64,000 bases of DNA from Marinobacter sp. Its GTDB lineage: Bacteria; Pseudomonadota; Gammaproteobacteria; Pseudomonadales; Oleiphilaceae. Under the pieces are notes generated by a model. That model did not search any database. It saw only the letters and a list, made by a program, of their open reading frames with translations, and was not told the DNA's origin. Location: the NCBI GenBank assembly GCA_014359475.1, contig JACIZI010000011.1:1-64000 (forward strand), given 5' to 3'. Shown piece after piece: positions 38,174 through 48,795 of this stretch (position 1 is its first letter; each line of letters starts with the position of its first letter). A program made the translations under genes and the position numbers.

Positions 38174-39274
38174 CTAATGCTCTGTCACCGACACACTCGA
38201 AATCGAGCCAGTCAGGTTCTTTTCCCGGGTGGAGAGGTCCGCGCCTACCCTTCTGGCGATATCCAGGTAACGGCGGGCGACTTCCGAATCCGGTTCGGCG
38301 GCCACCGAGGGGTTGCCGCTGTCGGTCTGTTCGCGGATGGTCATGTGCAGCGGGAGCTGGCCCAGCAAGGTGGTCTGGTAGTCTTCGGCGATACGTTCGC
38401 CGCCGCCGTGGCCGAAGAGGGGCTCTTCATGGCCGCAGTTGCTGCAGATGTGGACGCTCATGTTTTCGATGATGCCCAGCACCGGGATGTCGACTTTGCG
38501 GAACATTTCGATGGCCTTTTTGGCATCCAACAGCGCGATGTCCTGGGGGGTGGTGACGATGAGAGCACCGGTGACCGGGATTTTCTGGGCGATGGTGAGC
38601 TGGATGTCACCGGTGCCCGGGGGCATGTCGAGGATCAGGTAGTCGAGTTCGTCCCAGAGGGTCTGCTGCAGCAGTTGCATGACGGCACCGCTGACCATGG
38701 GGCCGCGCCAGACCATGGGGGTTTTGTCGGTGGTGACGTAGGCCATGGAGTTGGACTGGATGCCGTGGGCCTGCATGGGAACAAAGTATTTGTTTTCCCG
38801 CACGTCCGGGCGTTGGCCTTCGGGTACCCCGAGCATCATGCCGACGCTGGGACCGTAGATGTCGGCATCGAGGATGCCTACCCTCGCGCCTTCCTGGCTG
38901 AGGGCCAGGGCCAGGTTGACGGCGGTGGTGGACTTGCCCACACCGCCCTTGCCGGAGGCGACGGCGATGATGTTTTTCACGCCGGGTACCGAGCCGATGT
39001 CCTTGTCCACTTTTGCTGCATGGATGCGCTGGCTGACCTTGACGGTGACGTTTTCCACGCCATCCACGTTTTCCAGCGCTGTGGTGACCAGCTGGCGCAG
39101 GGCACCGGCGATACCGGTGGAGGGATACGGCAGTTCCACGTCCAGTGAGACCTCCCCCTGCTCATTGGCCGCAAGGTTTTTGACGGCATTGAGGGCGAAC
39201 AGGTCTTTTTCCAGGTAGGGATCCTGATACTGACGGACGGCTGTTTCCAGCGCGTCCCGGGAAATCTGGGCCAT
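38174..39274 (-). CDS. apbC: Iron-sulfur cluster carrier ApbC/Mrp
   Basis: ApbC/Mrp is a P-loop ATPase that carries and delivers Fe-S clusters. The 366-residue protein has an N-terminal MIP18-like (DUF59) domain to about residue 85 and the deviant Walker box SGKGGVGKSTTAVNLA. It also has the Mrp signature WRGPMVSGAVMQLLQQTLW and the cluster-binding CSNC in NMSVHICSNCGHEEPLFG. ATG 39274 has GGAGAG upstream; 25 extra residues from a more upstream start are unsupported. It diverges from metG, the conserved arrangement. Confidence 0.94.
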   Translation of the reverse strand: MAQISRDALETAVRQYQDPYLEKDLFALNAVKNLAANEQGEVSLDVELPYPSTGIAGALRQLVTTALENVDGVENVTVKVSQRIHAAKVDKDIGSVPGVKNIIAVASGKGGVGKSTTAVNLALALSQEGARVGILDADIYGPSVGMMLGVPEGQRPDVRENKYFVPMQAHGIQSNSMAYVTTDKTPMVWRGPMVSGAVMQLLQQTLWDELDYLILDMPPGTGDIQLTIAQKIPVTGALIVTTPQDIALLDAKKAIEMFRKVDIPVLGIIENMSVHICSNCGHEEPLFGHGGGERIAEDYQTTLLGQLPLHMTIREQTDSGNPSVAAEPDSEVARRYLDIARRVGADLSTREKNLTGSISSVSVTEH

Positions 39275-39429
39275 GGGTCTCTCCGGGAGGTGTGATCGGA
39301 ACAATAATAAGGGGTTTCGGATGAAAAATGACTGGCTGAAAGGTATCATCTGTGCCCGCTTCTGACCATACGGGGCATTGACCTGGCTTCAGGCCCCTCA
39401 AGCTGATCGACGAAGGTTCGGATACTGAC

Positions 39430-41517
39430 ATGAGCACAGCGAGTTCCAAGCAGCGTGATATTCTGGTAACCAGCGCACTCCCCTACGCCAATGGCCCGAT
39501 TCATCTGGGGCATTTGCTGGAGTACATTCAGACGGACATCTGGGTGCGTTACCAGAAGATGCGCGGCCAGAACTGCTACTACGTGTGTGCCGATGATGCC
39601 CACGGTACCGCCATCATGCTGCGTGCCGAGCGGGAAGGCATCACCTCCGAGCAGCTCATCGATCGGATCCGCGGCGAGCACCAGCAGGACTTTGCCGGTT
39701 TCCACATCCGTTTCGACAACTATTATTCCACCCACTCGGAGGAGAACCAGTATTTCGCCGAGTATATCTATCGCCAGTTGCAGGAAAACGGGCACATTGC
39801 CACCCGCAGGATCACCCAGTTTTTCGATCCCGAAAAAGAGATGTTCCTGGCGGACCGCTTCATCAAGGGTACCTGCCCCAAGTGCAAGGCAGAAGATCAG
39901 TACGGGGACAATTGTGAGGCCTGCGGTGCCACCTATACCCCTGCCGAGCTGATCAACCCTCGCTCCGCGGTTTCCGGTGCCACTCCGGTGGAGAAGGAGT
40001 CCGAGCACTATTTCTTCAGGCTGCCGGAGTTCCATGACTTCCTGAGCAAGTGGACCCGCAGCGGTGCCCTGCAGCCCCAGGTGGCCAACAAGCTGGCCGA
40101 ATGGCTGGATGCGGGCCTGCAGGAATGGGACATCAGCCGTGATGCCCCCTATTTCGGTTTCGAGATTCCGGATGCCCCCGGTAAGTACTTCTATGTGTGG
40201 CTGGATGCGCCGATCGGTTACCTGGCCAGCTTCAAGAACCTGTGCAACCGGGAGAACATCGACTTCGAGCACTTCTGGAAGGCGGATTCCGATGCCGAGG
40301 TGTACCACTTCATCGGCAAGGACATCATCAATTTCCACGCGCTGTTCTGGCCGTCCATGCTGCACGATGCGGGCTTTCGCACCCCGACGGCGGTCTGGGC
40401 CCACGGTTTTGTGACGGTGAATGGCAAGAAGATGTCCAAGTCCCGGGGCACCTTTATCATGGCCCGAACCTATCTGGATCACCTGAATCCGGAATACCTG
40501 CGCTACTACTTCGCCGCCAAACTGACCGGCGGGGTGGATGACATGGACCTGAACCTGGAGGATTTCGCCTCCCGGGTGAATTCGGATCTGGTGGGCAAAG
40601 TGGTCAATATTGCCAGCCGCAGCGCCGGGTTTATCTCCAAAACCTTCAAGGGACAACTGGGCGCCATTACCGAGCCCGACCTTATCCAGCGGTTTGTTGA
40701 TGCCGGGGACGATATTTCTGAACTTTATGAAAAACGCGAGTTCGGGAGAGCCATGCGCCGCATCATGGAGCTTGCTGATGAGGCAAATCAATACTTTGAT
40801 GAAAAGCAGCCCTGGACACTACCCAAAAAGGCAGCGCTGGCCGGCAACGAAGTTGAGAAAGCTAAAGACCCGGCACTTGGAGACCGAGAGGAAATCCTGA
40901 ACGAACTTCAGGCCATCTGCACCAACGCCATCAACATGTTCCGCCTGCTGATGACCTATCTGGCTCCGGTCCTGCCGGAAACCGCCAAAGCATCCGAAGC
41001 CTTCCTGAGCGCGAAGCTGGACTGGAATGGCCGCGAGGCGCACCTGGAAAACCATGAGATCAACAAATTCAGGCCGTTGATGAACCGGGTGGATATGGAA
41101 CACATTGAGAAAATGCTCGAAGCCTCGAAAGAAGAGCTGCCAGTCGCCACCGGCAAGCAGGCGCCATCCAAAGACCTGGAGCCGATCGCAGAGGAAATCG
41201 AATTCAACGACTTCGCCAAGGTCGACCTGCGGGTGGCAAAGATCATCAAGGCCGAGCATGTGGAAGGGGCGGACAAGCTATTGCGCCTGACTCTTGATAT
41301 AGGGCATGGCGAGCGCAATGTATTTGCTGGTATTAAATCAGCCTATAAGCCGGAAGACCTGGAAGGTCGTATGACCGTCATGGTGGCCAACCTGAAGGCT
41401 CGCAAGATGAAGTTCGGCATGTCCGAAGGCATGGTACTGGCAGCCGGCCCCGGCGGTAAGGATATTTTCCTGCTGTCACCGGACTCCGGGGCTGCCCCCG
41501 GCATGCGTGTGATGTAA
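39430..41517 (+). CDS. metG: Methionyl-tRNA synthetase
   Basis: MetRS charges tRNA-Met. The 695-residue class I enzyme has the HIGH-type HLGH (25-28) and a zinc knuckle [18 protein letters not shown] in the CP domain. KMSKS lies at 334-338, with an anticodon-binding helical domain and a C-terminal EMAP/Trbp111-like tRNA-binding domain ([20 protein letters not shown] onward). It is followed 27 bases later by rsxA. Confidence 0.98.
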   Translation: MSTASSKQRDILVTSALPYANGPIHLGHLLEYIQTDIWVRYQKMRGQNCYYVCADDAHGTAIMLRAEREGITSEQLIDRIRGEHQQDFAGFHIRFDNYYSTHSEENQYFAEYIYRQLQENGHIATRRITQFFDPEKEMFLADRFIKGTCPKCKAEDQYGDNCEACGATYTPAELINPRSAVSGATPVEKESEHYFFRLPEFHDFLSKWTRSGALQPQVANKLAEWLDAGLQEWDISRDAPYFGFEIPDAPGKYFYVWLDAPIGYLASFKNLCNRENIDFEHFWKADSDAEVYHFIGKDIINFHALFWPSMLHDAGFRTPTAVWAHGFVTVNGKKMSKSRGTFIMARTYLDHLNPEYLRYYFAAKLTGGVDDMDLNLEDFASRVNSDLVGKVVNIASRSAGFISKTFKGQLGAITEPDLIQRFVDAGDDISELYEKREFGRAMRRIMELADEANQYFDEKQPWTLPKKAALAGNEVEKAKDPALGDREEILNELQAICTNAINMFRLLMTYLAPVLPETAKASEAFLSAKLDWNGREAHLENHEINKFRPLMNRVDMEHIEKMLEASKEELPVATGKQAPSKDLEPIAEEIEFNDFAKVDLRVAKIIKAEHVEGADKLLRLTLDIGHGERNVFAGIKSAYKPEDLEGRMTVMVANLKARKMKFGMSEGMVLAAGPGGKDIFLLSPDSGAAPGMRVM

Positions 41518-41544
41518 AAGGCTGGTAAAAACGGAGCCTGTCCG

Positions 41545-42126
41545 ATGACCGAGTACCTGCTGATTCTGGTCAGTACCATTCTGGTAAACAACTTTGTGCT
41601 GGTGCAGTTCCTGGGGCTGTGCCCGTTCATGGGGGTCTCCGGCAAGCTGGAAACCGCCATGGGTATGTCCCTGGCCACCACCTTTGTGTTGACCCTGGCT
41701 TCGGTGTGCAGCTATCTGGCTTACACCTATTTGCTGGAGCCACTGGGCCTGGCCTTTCTGAAGACCATCACCTTCATTCTGGTGATCGCCGTGGTAGTCC
41801 AGTTCACCGAGATGGTGGTGCGCAAGACCAGCCCCCTGCTCTACCGGGTGCTGGGCATCTTCCTGCCACTGATCACCACCAATTGCGCGGTGCTGGGTGT
41901 AGCGCTGCTGAACCTCAATCGCCAGAACAACTTCGTGGAATCCGTTCTCTACGGTTTCGGCGCGGCAGCGGGCTTCTCGCTGGTACTGGTATTGTTCGCC
42001 GCCCTGCGTGAGCGTATTGCCGTCGCCGATGTGCCGGTCGCCTTCCGCGGTGCGGCGATCGGCATGGTGACGGCCGGGCTGATGTCCCTCGCCTTCCTGG
42101 GTTTTACCGGCCTGGTCAGCGTCTGA
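41545..42126 (+). CDS. rsxA: Electron transport complex subunit RsxA
   Basis: RsxA/RnfA is a membrane subunit of the Rnf/Rsx ferredoxin(flavodoxin):NAD+ oxidoreductase. The 193-residue product has six membrane helices and the conserved [23 protein letters not shown]. The second half-repeat [15 protein letters not shown] has the cysteine that helps hold a membrane [2Fe-2S] site with RsxE. It is first of rsxABCDGE, with no gene missing. Confidence 0.96.
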   Translation: MTEYLLILVSTILVNNFVLVQFLGLCPFMGVSGKLETAMGMSLATTFVLTLASVCSYLAYTYLLEPLGLAFLKTITFILVIAVVVQFTEMVVRKTSPLLYRVLGIFLPLITTNCAVLGVALLNLNRQNNFVESVLYGFGAAAGFSLVLVLFAALRERIAVADVPVAFRGAAIGMVTAGLMSLAFLGFTGLVSV

Positions 42127-42139
42127 AGGAGTTCAGCTT

Positions 42140-42718
42140 ATGTGGACCAGTATCCTGATAGCAGTGGTTGTACTACTCGCCCTGGCGATGGTTTTCGGCG
42201 GCCTGCTGGGTTTTGCCGCAGAACGCTTCCGGGTTGAGGGCAACCCGCTGGTAGAACAGATTGATTCAATGCTGCCCCAGACCCAGTGCGGCCAGTGCGG
42301 CTACCCCGGATGCCGGCCCTACGCCGAATCCATCGCCGAAGGTGGCCCGATCAACAAATGCCCGCCCGGTGGTGAAACGACCATCAAGGCCCTGGCGGAC
42401 CTGCTGGATGTGGAGCCGGAGCCCCTGGATGCCGAACACGGGGTTGAACAGGCCAGGCGGGTGGCCGTTATCCGCGAAGACGAGTGTATCGGCTGCACCA
42501 AATGCATCCAGGCCTGTCCCGTGGATGCCATTCTGGGTGCCGCCAAGCACATGCATACGGTGATCGAAAGCGAGTGCACTGGCTGTGACCTTTGTGTGGA
42601 GCCCTGTCCTGTCGATTGTATTGACATGGTGACCATCGAGCCGGATATCCGCACCTGGACCTGGAGTCCACCCGCCAGCAACGTCATTGCCACGGACCGT
42701 CAGGGGGCGAGCGCCTGA
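42140..42718 (+). CDS. rsxB: Electron transport complex subunit RsxB
   Basis: RsxB is the Fe-S protein of the complex. The 192-residue product has an N-terminal membrane anchor (about 3-25). A [4Fe-4S] motif follows, [19 protein letters not shown], continuing to NKCPPGG. Two ferredoxin clusters are visible, [19 protein letters not shown] and [18 protein letters not shown]. It overlaps the rsxC start by one base. Confidence 0.96.
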   Translation: MWTSILIAVVVLLALAMVFGGLLGFAAERFRVEGNPLVEQIDSMLPQTQCGQCGYPGCRPYAESIAEGGPINKCPPGGETTIKALADLLDVEPEPLDAEHGVEQARRVAVIREDECIGCTKCIQACPVDAILGAAKHMHTVIESECTGCDLCVEPCPVDCIDMVTIEPDIRTWTWSPPASNVIATDRQGASA

Positions 42719-44541
42719 TGTCCGTCAAACTGTTCGATTTCCCCGGCGGCATCCATCCCCCGGAAAACAAACAGCAGTCCACCCGCACCCCCATCCGGCC
42801 AGCCGGCATACCGGATCGCCTGGTACTGCCATTGCAACAGCATATCGGTGAACCGGCAGAGCCTTGTGTCGAAATCGGAAACCGGGTACTCAAGGGTCAG
42901 GTCATTGCCACGGTAGCCGGTTCCCTGGGGGTGCCGGTACACGCGCCCACGTCCGGCACGATCGAGGCCATCGGCGACTATCCGGTGCCGCACCCGTCCG
43001 GCATGAAAGACACCTGTATCGTGCTGCAGCCGGACGGCGAGGACCAGTGGACGGAGCTTGCTCCGCTCGGCGACTACCGGCGCATGGACCGGGAAGAGGT
43101 ACTCCGGCGCATCCGGGAGGCCGGCATTTCCGGCATGGGCGGGGCCGGTTTTCCCACCGACATCAAGCTTCGCCCGCCAAAGGATCGCAAGGTCGACACC
43201 CTGATTCTCAATGGTGCCGAATGCGAGCCCTACATTACTGCCGACGATATGTCGATGCGGGAGCGGGCAGAGCAGATCATCTCCGGCCTGCAGGTCATGG
43301 CGTGGATTCTGCGACCACACCGGTGCGTGGTTGCCATTGAGGACAACAAACCGGAAGCCATTGCCGCCATGGAAAACGCGGCGACAGGCACCCAGGTTGA
43401 GATACGGGTGATTCCCACCAAGTATCCTTCCGGTGGTGAGAAACAGCTCATCCAGATTGTGACCGGCCTGGAGGTTCCCCACGGGGGCATCCCGGCGGAT
43501 ATCGGTATTATCTGCCAGAACGTAGGCACCGCCATTGCCGTGTCCCGGGCCATCCACCAGGGCGAACCGCTGGTTTCGCGGATTACCACGCTCACCGGTG
43601 AGGCGCTTGCCAATCCGGGCAACGTGGAAGCCCTGATCGGCACCCCCATCCGTTACCTGCTGGAACAGGCCGGACTGGACAAAAGCAGACTCAACCGCCT
43701 GGTTCTGGGCGGACCGATGATGGGCTATACCCTGGAAAGCCCGGAAGTACCGGTGATCAAGACCACCAACTGCGTGATTGCCGCCACCGCCAGCGAACTA
43801 CCGGCACCGGATCCGGAACAGCCCTGTATTCGCTGCGGCATGTGTGCCGAGGTGTGCCCCATGGAGCTGCTGCCTCAACAGCTGTTCTGGTATGCCCGGG
43901 CCCAGGAGTTCGACAAGGCGGAGCACCTGAACCTGTTTGATTGTATCGAGTGTGGTGCCTGCTCCTACGTCTGCCCCAGCTCGATTCCGCTGGTCCAGTA
44001 CTACCGGTTTGCCAAGGGCGAGATCCGGGTGCAGCAGGCCGAGCAGCTTAAGGCAGACCGCGCACGGGAACGCTTCGAAGCCAGGCAGGCGCGACTGGAA
44101 CGCGAGAAAGAAGAAAAGGAGCGGCGTCGCAAGGAGCGGGCCGCTGCCGCCAAAGCCAAGAAAGAGCAGCAGGCTGAAGCCCCGGACACCGCGAAGGCTG
44201 CAGCCGATGCCACCGACGAACGGGCCAGCAAGGCGGCTCTGGTGCAGGAGGCCCTGGCCAGAAAGAAAGCCCGAAACCAGACAGGTGATAAGAAGCAAGC
44301 AGAAACTGCCACGGCCCCCGAACGCCCGCCGGTACCGGAAGCGAACCAGCCAGAGGTGGACATTGAAGAACTGGAAAAGCAGCTGCTGAAAGCAAAAGCG
44401 AAACTGGAAAACATGCAGGGTATGCTCAATGAGGCACGCACTGCCAATGCCGATAATGTAGACAAGCTGGAGCGTGCTGTGGCCAAGAACACTGAACGCG
44501 TCAAACGAGCCGAAGAAGCCCTGGAAGAGGCCCGGTCATGA
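42718..44541 (+). CDS. rsxC: Electron transport complex subunit RsxC
   Basis: RsxC is the NADH/FMN-binding peripheral subunit. The 607-residue protein has an N-terminal barrel-sandwich domain, the NADH-site region [15 protein letters not shown] with [15 protein letters not shown], an SLBB domain, and two [4Fe-4S] motifs, [12 protein letters not shown] and [12 protein letters not shown]. After about residue 445 it continues as a highly charged Lys/Arg/Glu/Ala coiled coil to the end, as in proteobacterial RsxC proteins, whose tails vary in length. Overlaps rsxD by 4 bases. Confidence 0.96.
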   Translation: MSVKLFDFPGGIHPPENKQQSTRTPIRPAGIPDRLVLPLQQHIGEPAEPCVEIGNRVLKGQVIATVAGSLGVPVHAPTSGTIEAIGDYPVPHPSGMKDTCIVLQPDGEDQWTELAPLGDYRRMDREEVLRRIREAGISGMGGAGFPTDIKLRPPKDRKVDTLILNGAECEPYITADDMSMRERAEQIISGLQVMAWILRPHRCVVAIEDNKPEAIAAMENAATGTQVEIRVIPTKYPSGGEKQLIQIVTGLEVPHGGIPADIGIICQNVGTAIAVSRAIHQGEPLVSRITTLTGEALANPGNVEALIGTPIRYLLEQAGLDKSRLNRLVLGGPMMGYTLESPEVPVIKTTNCVIAATASELPAPDPEQPCIRCGMCAEVCPMELLPQQLFWYARAQEFDKAEHLNLFDCIECGACSYVCPSSIPLVQYYRFAKGEIRVQQAEQLKADRARERFEARQARLEREKEEKERRRKERAAAAKAKKEQQAEAPDTAKAAADATDERASKAALVQEALARKKARNQTGDKKQAETATAPERPPVPEANQPEVDIEELEKQLLKAKAKLENMQGMLNEARTANADNVDKLERAVAKNTERVKRAEEALEEARS

Positions 44542-45587
44542 GCCTGGTGCAGCAATCCTCCCCCCACGCTCGCAAGGCGATGCCTACCTCAAAAGTCATG
44601 CTCTGGGTGATTCTGGCCGCCATCCCCGGCCTGCTGGCCCAGACGCTGTTCTTCGGCTGGGGCAACCTGATCAACGTGATCTGGTGTATTGCGGTGGCCC
44701 TCGGCTCCGAAGCGATGATGCTCTCGCTGCGCAAACGGCCGGTGGCCTTTTTCCTGAAAGACAACACCGCCGCCGTCACCGGGCTGCTGCTGGGCCTGTC
44801 CCTGCCCCAGTTCACCCCCTGGTGGGTATCCGGCATCGCAACCGCCAGTGCCATCATCATGGTCAAGCAGCTCTACGGTGGCCTGGGTTCCAACCCCTTC
44901 AACCCGGCCATGGCCGGCTACGCGCTGGTACTGGTGTCCTTCCCGGTGGCGATGACCACCAACTGGGCCGAGGCTGCCATGCTCTGGGACGGTGCCCCAG
45001 GCTTTGTTGAAACAGTGAAGATCATCGCATCCGCCCAGCAGACCACGGTGGATGCCTTTACCATGGCCACCCCACTGGACGAATACAAACACAAGATCGC
45101 CACCCATACGGCTGCCGAAGTACTGCAGCACCCGACCTTTGGGGAGGGCGTGGCCCGTGGCTGGGAATGGGTCAACGCCGGATTCCTGCTTGGCGGCCTG
45201 ATTCTGCTGGCCCGCCGCATTATCACCTGGCATATTCCGGTCAGCATGCTGGCCGCCCTGGCCTTCATGAGCCTGGCCTTTGGCAGCAACGAGGACCTTT
45301 ATGCACCCCTGACACTGCACCTGCTGGCCGGCGGCACCATGCTGGGCGCGTTCTTTATCGCGACAGACCCGGTATCTGCCGCCACCAGTCATCAGGGCAA
45401 GCTCATCTATGGTGCAAGCATCGGCATATTGCTTTACATCATTCGTACCTGGGGCAACTACCCGGATGCGGTGGCTTTCAGCGTCCTGCTGATGAACTTT
45501 GCGGTACCGTTCATCGACTATTACACGCCTCCCAGAACCTACGGGCATCACAAACCACCGCGTGGCATCGCCGGCAAGGGGAACTGA
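44538..45587 (+). CDS. rsxD: Electron transport complex subunit RsxD
   Basis: RsxD is a membrane subunit with a covalently bound FMN. The 349-residue product has about ten membrane helices. [23 protein letters not shown] is near the first flavin region and [17 protein letters not shown] the later conserved loop. The family attaches FMN to a threonine in its S(T)GAT-like motif. In this protein DAFTMATPL at about residue 170-178 contains the likely threonine. Confidence 0.95.
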   Translation: MSLVQQSSPHARKAMPTSKVMLWVILAAIPGLLAQTLFFGWGNLINVIWCIAVALGSEAMMLSLRKRPVAFFLKDNTAAVTGLLLGLSLPQFTPWWVSGIATASAIIMVKQLYGGLGSNPFNPAMAGYALVLVSFPVAMTTNWAEAAMLWDGAPGFVETVKIIASAQQTTVDAFTMATPLDEYKHKIATHTAAEVLQHPTFGEGVARGWEWVNAGFLLGGLILLARRIITWHIPVSMLAALAFMSLAFGSNEDLYAPLTLHLLAGGTMLGAFFIATDPVSAATSHQGKLIYGASIGILLYIIRTWGNYPDAVAFSVLLMNFAVPFIDYYTPPRTYGHHKPPRGIAGKGN

Positions 45588-45590
45588 ATC

Positions 45591-46235
45591 ATGTCAGCCG
45601 TTACCCAGTCAATACGCCGCAACGCCATCGGGCTCGGGCTGTTTGCCGTGGTCACCGGCGGCACCATTGCCCTCACCCAGGGACTGACGCAACAACGAAT
45701 TGCAGAGCAGGCCGCCCGTGCCGAAGCCGCTGCCCTGTTCGAGATTATTCCGGAATCAGAGCATGATAACGATCTGCTTAACAGTACCGTGACCCTGCCC
45801 GGCGGACTCAGGCCCCACACCGAACAACCGGTGAGTGCCTGGGTGGCCCGGCAAAACGGGGAAGTCACCGGGCTGATCGTGCCGGCGGTCGCGCCGGACG
45901 GCTATTCCGGGGAGATTCACCTTCTGGTAGGTGTGGACTTGTCCGGCACGGTGCTCGGAGTAAGGGTCACCAGCCACCGGGAGACACCGGGCCTGGGCGA
46001 CCGCATAGAGGCCCGTAAATCGGACTGGATTGAACAGTTCGAGGGCCGATCCCTGAGTAACACACCGCCCCGGGAATGGAACGTAAAAAAGAACGGTGGT
46101 GAATTTGATCAGTTCACCGGGGCAACCATTACACCACGGGCGGTGACAAAAGCCGTAAAGAACGTGCTTACCTGGCACCGCAAAAACCGCAAGGCCATTC
46201 GCTCAGCTGCAGAGACGGCAGGAGGAACCCGCTGA
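45591..46235 (+). CDS. rsxG: Electron transport complex subunit RsxG
   Basis: RsxG carries covalent FMN on the periplasmic side. The 214-residue protein has an N-terminal membrane anchor (about 12-30) and an FMN-binding domain. Its flavinylation motif is [11 protein letters not shown], with the threonine of GAT as attachment site, and [12 protein letters not shown] lies upstream of it. It overlaps rsxE by one base. Confidence 0.96.
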   Translation: MSAVTQSIRRNAIGLGLFAVVTGGTIALTQGLTQQRIAEQAARAEAAALFEIIPESEHDNDLLNSTVTLPGGLRPHTEQPVSAWVARQNGEVTGLIVPAVAPDGYSGEIHLLVGVDLSGTVLGVRVTSHRETPGLGDRIEARKSDWIEQFEGRSLSNTPPREWNVKKNGGEFDQFTGATITPRAVTKAVKNVLTWHRKNRKAIRSAAETAGGTR

Positions 46236-46948
46236 TGGCGACCAAAAGCAATCAGGATATCATTCGTGAAGGACTCTGGACCAACAACCCGGCACTGGTG
46301 CAGGTACTGGGTCTGTGCCCCTTGCTCGCAGTAACCAGCACCGTCGTCAATGCGGTCGGCCTCGGGCTGGCAACCCTGCTGGTACTGATCGGCTCCAACC
46401 TCGCCGTCTCCCTGATCCGTAACTTTGTCAGTGAATCGGTACGCCTGCCAGCCTTCGTTATGATTATCGCCTCTTTCGTGACCTGTGCCGAGCTGCTGAT
46501 GCAGGCATTCACCTACGAGTTGTACCAGATTCTGGGCATCTTTATCCCACTGATCGTCACCAACTGCGCCATCCTTGGCCGGGCGGATGCCTTTGCCTCC
46601 AAAAACACCCCGCTGCCCGCGGTACTTGACGGTGCCATGATGGGGCTGGGTTTTCTGGGGGTGCTGATTGTACTGGGCGGCCTGCGCGAACTGGTTGGCC
46701 AGGGCACCCTGTTCAGGGATATGCACCTGTTGCTCGGCCCCATGGCCCGGGACTGGACCCTTGAGCCTTTTGCCCATTACCCCGACGTGCTGTTCATGGT
46801 CCTGCCACCCGGCGCCTTCGTGGGACTCGGACTGCTGATAGCACTCAAGAATGGCATCGACCGCAACCTGGAAGCCCGCAAAAACGTTAGCGAACCGGCA
46901 CCCGTGGCGGGTAGCAAGCGGGTAAGGGTAACCGGGCATGTGTCCTGA
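46235..46948 (+). CDS. rsxE: Electron transport complex subunit RsxE
   Basis: RsxE is the RsxA paralogue of the membrane core. The 237-residue product has six membrane segments, [20 protein letters not shown] with the conserved cysteine, and [17 protein letters not shown] in the second half. It closes the operon, and nth follows after 18 bases, as in many gammaproteobacteria. Confidence 0.96.
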   Translation: MATKSNQDIIREGLWTNNPALVQVLGLCPLLAVTSTVVNAVGLGLATLLVLIGSNLAVSLIRNFVSESVRLPAFVMIIASFVTCAELLMQAFTYELYQILGIFIPLIVTNCAILGRADAFASKNTPLPAVLDGAMMGLGFLGVLIVLGGLRELVGQGTLFRDMHLLLGPMARDWTLEPFAHYPDVLFMVLPPGAFVGLGLLIALKNGIDRNLEARKNVSEPAPVAGSKRVRVTGHVS

Positions 46949-46966
46949 GCAAGGTTCCGGATTTTT

Positions 46967-47608
46967 ATGAACAAGCAGAAACGCATCGAGATATTTACCC
47001 GGCTGCGGGATGCCAACCCCGAGCCGACCACGGAACTCAACTACTCAACCCCCTTCGAATTACTGGTTGCCGTCATTCTCTCAGCCCAGGCCACCGACGT
47101 GGGGGTCAACAAGGCCACGGCCAAGCTGTTCCCGGTTGCCAACACACCGGAGGCCATTCTGGCACTGGGTGTGGACGGGCTGAAGGAGTACATCAAGACC
47201 ATTGGCCTGTATAACAGCAAGGCGGAAAACATCATCAAGGCCTGCCGTATGCTCGTCGCAAAGCACGGCGGCGAGGTGCCGGACAACCGGGAAGATCTGG
47301 AAGCGCTACCCGGTGTGGGCCGCAAAACCGCCAATGTCGTATTGAATACGGCCTTTCGCCAACCGGCCATGGCGGTGGATACCCATATTTTCCGGGTATC
47401 CAACCGCACCGGCATTGCCCCGGGCAAAAATGTGCTGGAAGTTGAAAAACGCCTGATGCGGCTGGTACCCAAAGAATTCCTGATGGATGCCCACCACTGG
47501 CTGATCCTGCACGGACGCTACACCTGCACCGCCCGCAAGCCCAAGTGCGGGGCCTGCATCATCGAGGATCTCTGCGAGTTCCCCCAGAAGAGAGATTACA
47601 TGGACTGA
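46967..47608 (+). CDS. nth: Endonuclease III
   Basis: Nth is a bifunctional DNA glycosylase/AP lyase for oxidised pyrimidines. The 213-residue protein has the helix-hairpin-helix LPGVGRKTANVVLN with the catalytic lysine. The catalytic aspartate lies in AVDTHIFRVSNR. The C-terminal [4Fe-4S] ligands are spaced C-x6-C-x2-C-x5-C (CTARKPKCGACIIEDLC). It is the last core gene before the cassette array. Confidence 0.97.
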   Translation: MNKQKRIEIFTRLRDANPEPTTELNYSTPFELLVAVILSAQATDVGVNKATAKLFPVANTPEAILALGVDGLKEYIKTIGLYNSKAENIIKACRMLVAKHGGEVPDNREDLEALPGVGRKTANVVLNTAFRQPAMAVDTHIFRVSNRTGIAPGKNVLEVEKRLMRLVPKEFLMDAHHWLILHGRYTCTARKPKCGACIIEDLCEFPQKRDYMD

Positions 47609-47650
47609 CGGCGGGCCGGGTTATTATCCGCCTCATCAACGCCCCCTTCC

Positions 47651-47896
47651 TCACAGGTATACACCCAAATTCCGATAAGATCGGATTTCGACCGCCGTAG
47701 TCCAGAGCGTGTCACCGACTTCCTCAAGGTAATGGTTTTCTTGCAAATCATTCGCTGTTGCTACCCGCTCAACAAACAAACACCACCCCGGATCTTCAGA
47801 ATCAAAACGGGCTGCAGCCCAACAAATTGAAACTCCGGCACGCGGCATCTGGACGCAATGATGTATGAGGTGGGACAGGCTATCCATTAATTTCAT
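47651..47896 (-). CDS. Unknown cassette protein, second of a coupled pair
   Basis: I do not recognise this 81-residue protein. It reads MKLMDSLSHLIHHCVQMPRA, then ARFDSEDPGWCLFVERVATA and a C-terminus WTTAVEIRSYRNLGVYL. It is predicted soluble, with alternating helix and strand. ATG 47896 has AGGAG 10 bases upstream and lies inside the end of the preceding frame (17-base overlap), so the two are translationally coupled. A longer start at 47950 would only add residues from the overlapped gene. First unit of the accessory region after nth. Confidence 0.55.
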   Translation of the reverse strand: MKLMDSLSHLIHHCVQMPRAGVSICWAAARFDSEDPGWCLFVERVATANDLQENHYLEEVGDTLWTTAVEIRSYRNLGVYL

Positions 47897-48071
47897 CCAC
47901 AAATATCTCCTCTTCGACAGCATCCGCAATGGCGCGATCCAATCGTGCAAGCAAATCCCAGAATGACTCTTCAGGCTGGCGAACTAACATCACAAGACAC
48001 TGGTCTTCATCATATGCGGTCGCCGCACAGGGAGGCTTGGTCCCAGTGTCTGGCCACCGAGACCGACGAGT
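47880..48071 (-). pseudogene. 5'-truncated remnant, first of a coupled pair
   Basis: An open frame of 63 codons ends at TAG 47880-47882. It reads ...CLVMLVRQPEESFWDLLARL and continues DRAIADAVEEEIFVDEING. There is no ATG before the in-frame stop at 48072-48074, apart from the internal GTG-ATG, so the N-terminus appears lost at a cassette boundary. The last residues overlap the ATG of the next gene. The amphipathic, acidic C-terminal helix looks like real protein. No function can be assigned. Confidence 0.45.
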
Positions 48072-48107
48072 TCATGTCGCAATTAACTCAGAAGGCAGCG
48101 GCGCGCA

Positions 48108-48410
48108 TTAGCGCGTCCGCTGGCCTGACTTGCTAGCAGAGATGTCCTTGAGGCCGCCGGAGACATACTTGTGCAGGACACTGGAAACGAGGGACTGGTA
48201 AGGAAGACCCTCTTCCAACGCCCGACGTTGAAGTGCCTCCAGGTCGCGACTGGAGATGCGTATATTTATCCGCTTGTCTTTCTTGAACGTTTCTTCCGCT
48301 GCCTTGATCAGGTACTCTCGACGATCGGCATCCAGATCTGACTCGAACTCTCCGGATTCGTATGCCTCCAGCAGCTCTTGCTCTTCGGGATCCAATTTGG
48401 TCTTGGCCAT
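48108..48410 (-). CDS. Ribbon-helix-helix antitoxin (BrnA/CopG-like)
   Basis: The 100-residue protein has an acidic N-terminus (DPEEQELLEAYESGEFESDL). A basic DNA-binding segment follows, KKDKRINIRISSRDLEALQRRALEEGLPYQSLVSSVLHKY, typical of CopG/BrnA-type antitoxins. It begins one base after the stop of the toxin gene, giving a toxin-first operon. It would neutralise the BrnT-like protein and repress the operon. Its stop codon lies in ATTAGCG, which resembles an attC core at the cassette edge. Confidence 0.82.
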   Translation of the reverse strand: MAKTKLDPEEQELLEAYESGEFESDLDADRREYLIKAAEETFKKDKRINIRISSRDLEALQRRALEEGLPYQSLVSSVLHKYVSGGLKDISASKSGQRTR

Positions 48411-48411
48411 G

Positions 48412-48690
48412 CTACCCCCCTAGAAATGTCTTGGTGGCTTTGAGACTGGGGATGACCGTTTTGAGAAAGATCTCTCTATCATTCTCGACGTACGGCACCA
48501 GCCAGGCGTAATCGTCAATCCGAACCACAAGCAGGCGTTGATTCGGGTACTTGTCCCTGTTGGGGTGAGGGTGAGGTCCATCATCAAGTAAACCACCAGA
48601 CTGAAGAGCAAACAGGACATCTTCGAAGGAAACTCCGCGCTCGCTCATCAACTGCTGGTTCTTTTCAGCATTCCAGTTAATTTGCTTCAT
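48412..48690 (-). CDS. BrnT-like toxin
   Basis: The 92-residue product (INWNAEKNQQLMSERGVSFE... YPNQRLLVVRIDDYAWLVPYV... FLKTVIPSLKATKTFLG) has the short BrnT/RelE-like layout of a type II ribonuclease toxin. The pattern is WNxEKN at the start, a central strand pair and a basic C-terminus. It is paired with the ribbon-helix-helix antitoxin one base downstream. It is encoded opposite to the direction of the attC sites. Confidence 0.78.
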   Translation of the reverse strand: MKQINWNAEKNQQLMSERGVSFEDVLFALQSGGLLDDGPHPHPNRDKYPNQRLLVVRIDDYAWLVPYVENDREIFLKTVIPSLKATKTFLGG

Positions 48691-48726
48691 GGGACGAGTC
48701 TAGCAGAGTGTGTGCCTATTGGCATC

Positions 48727-48795
48727 TTGCTAACGCCAGCGCACAACGGCGCCCTTGTAATGGAGGCGCAGCCGCAATGAAAAGGGCATCCGGCG
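48727..48795 (+). other. attC-like site, 5' half
   Basis: TTGCTAACGCC opens the site. GCGCCCTT then AATGGAGGCGCAGCCGCAAT and AAGGGCATC form the central stem with the same extrahelical motif as the attC sites at 52216 and 52899. The 3' half is replaced by IS91-family sequence. A core-like GTTATGC reappears 440 bases on, at 49231. Confidence 0.65.

Noticed and set aside
39346-40791. 481-codon open frame on the minus strand
   Set aside because: Antisense to metG with shadow-type composition.
47609-48110. attI site or integrase gene next to nth
   Set aside because: No frame here encodes a tyrosine recombinase with the IntI patch, and no attI-like site could be defined; the short AATTAAC...ATTAGCG interval at 48082-48113 is too small for a full attC.
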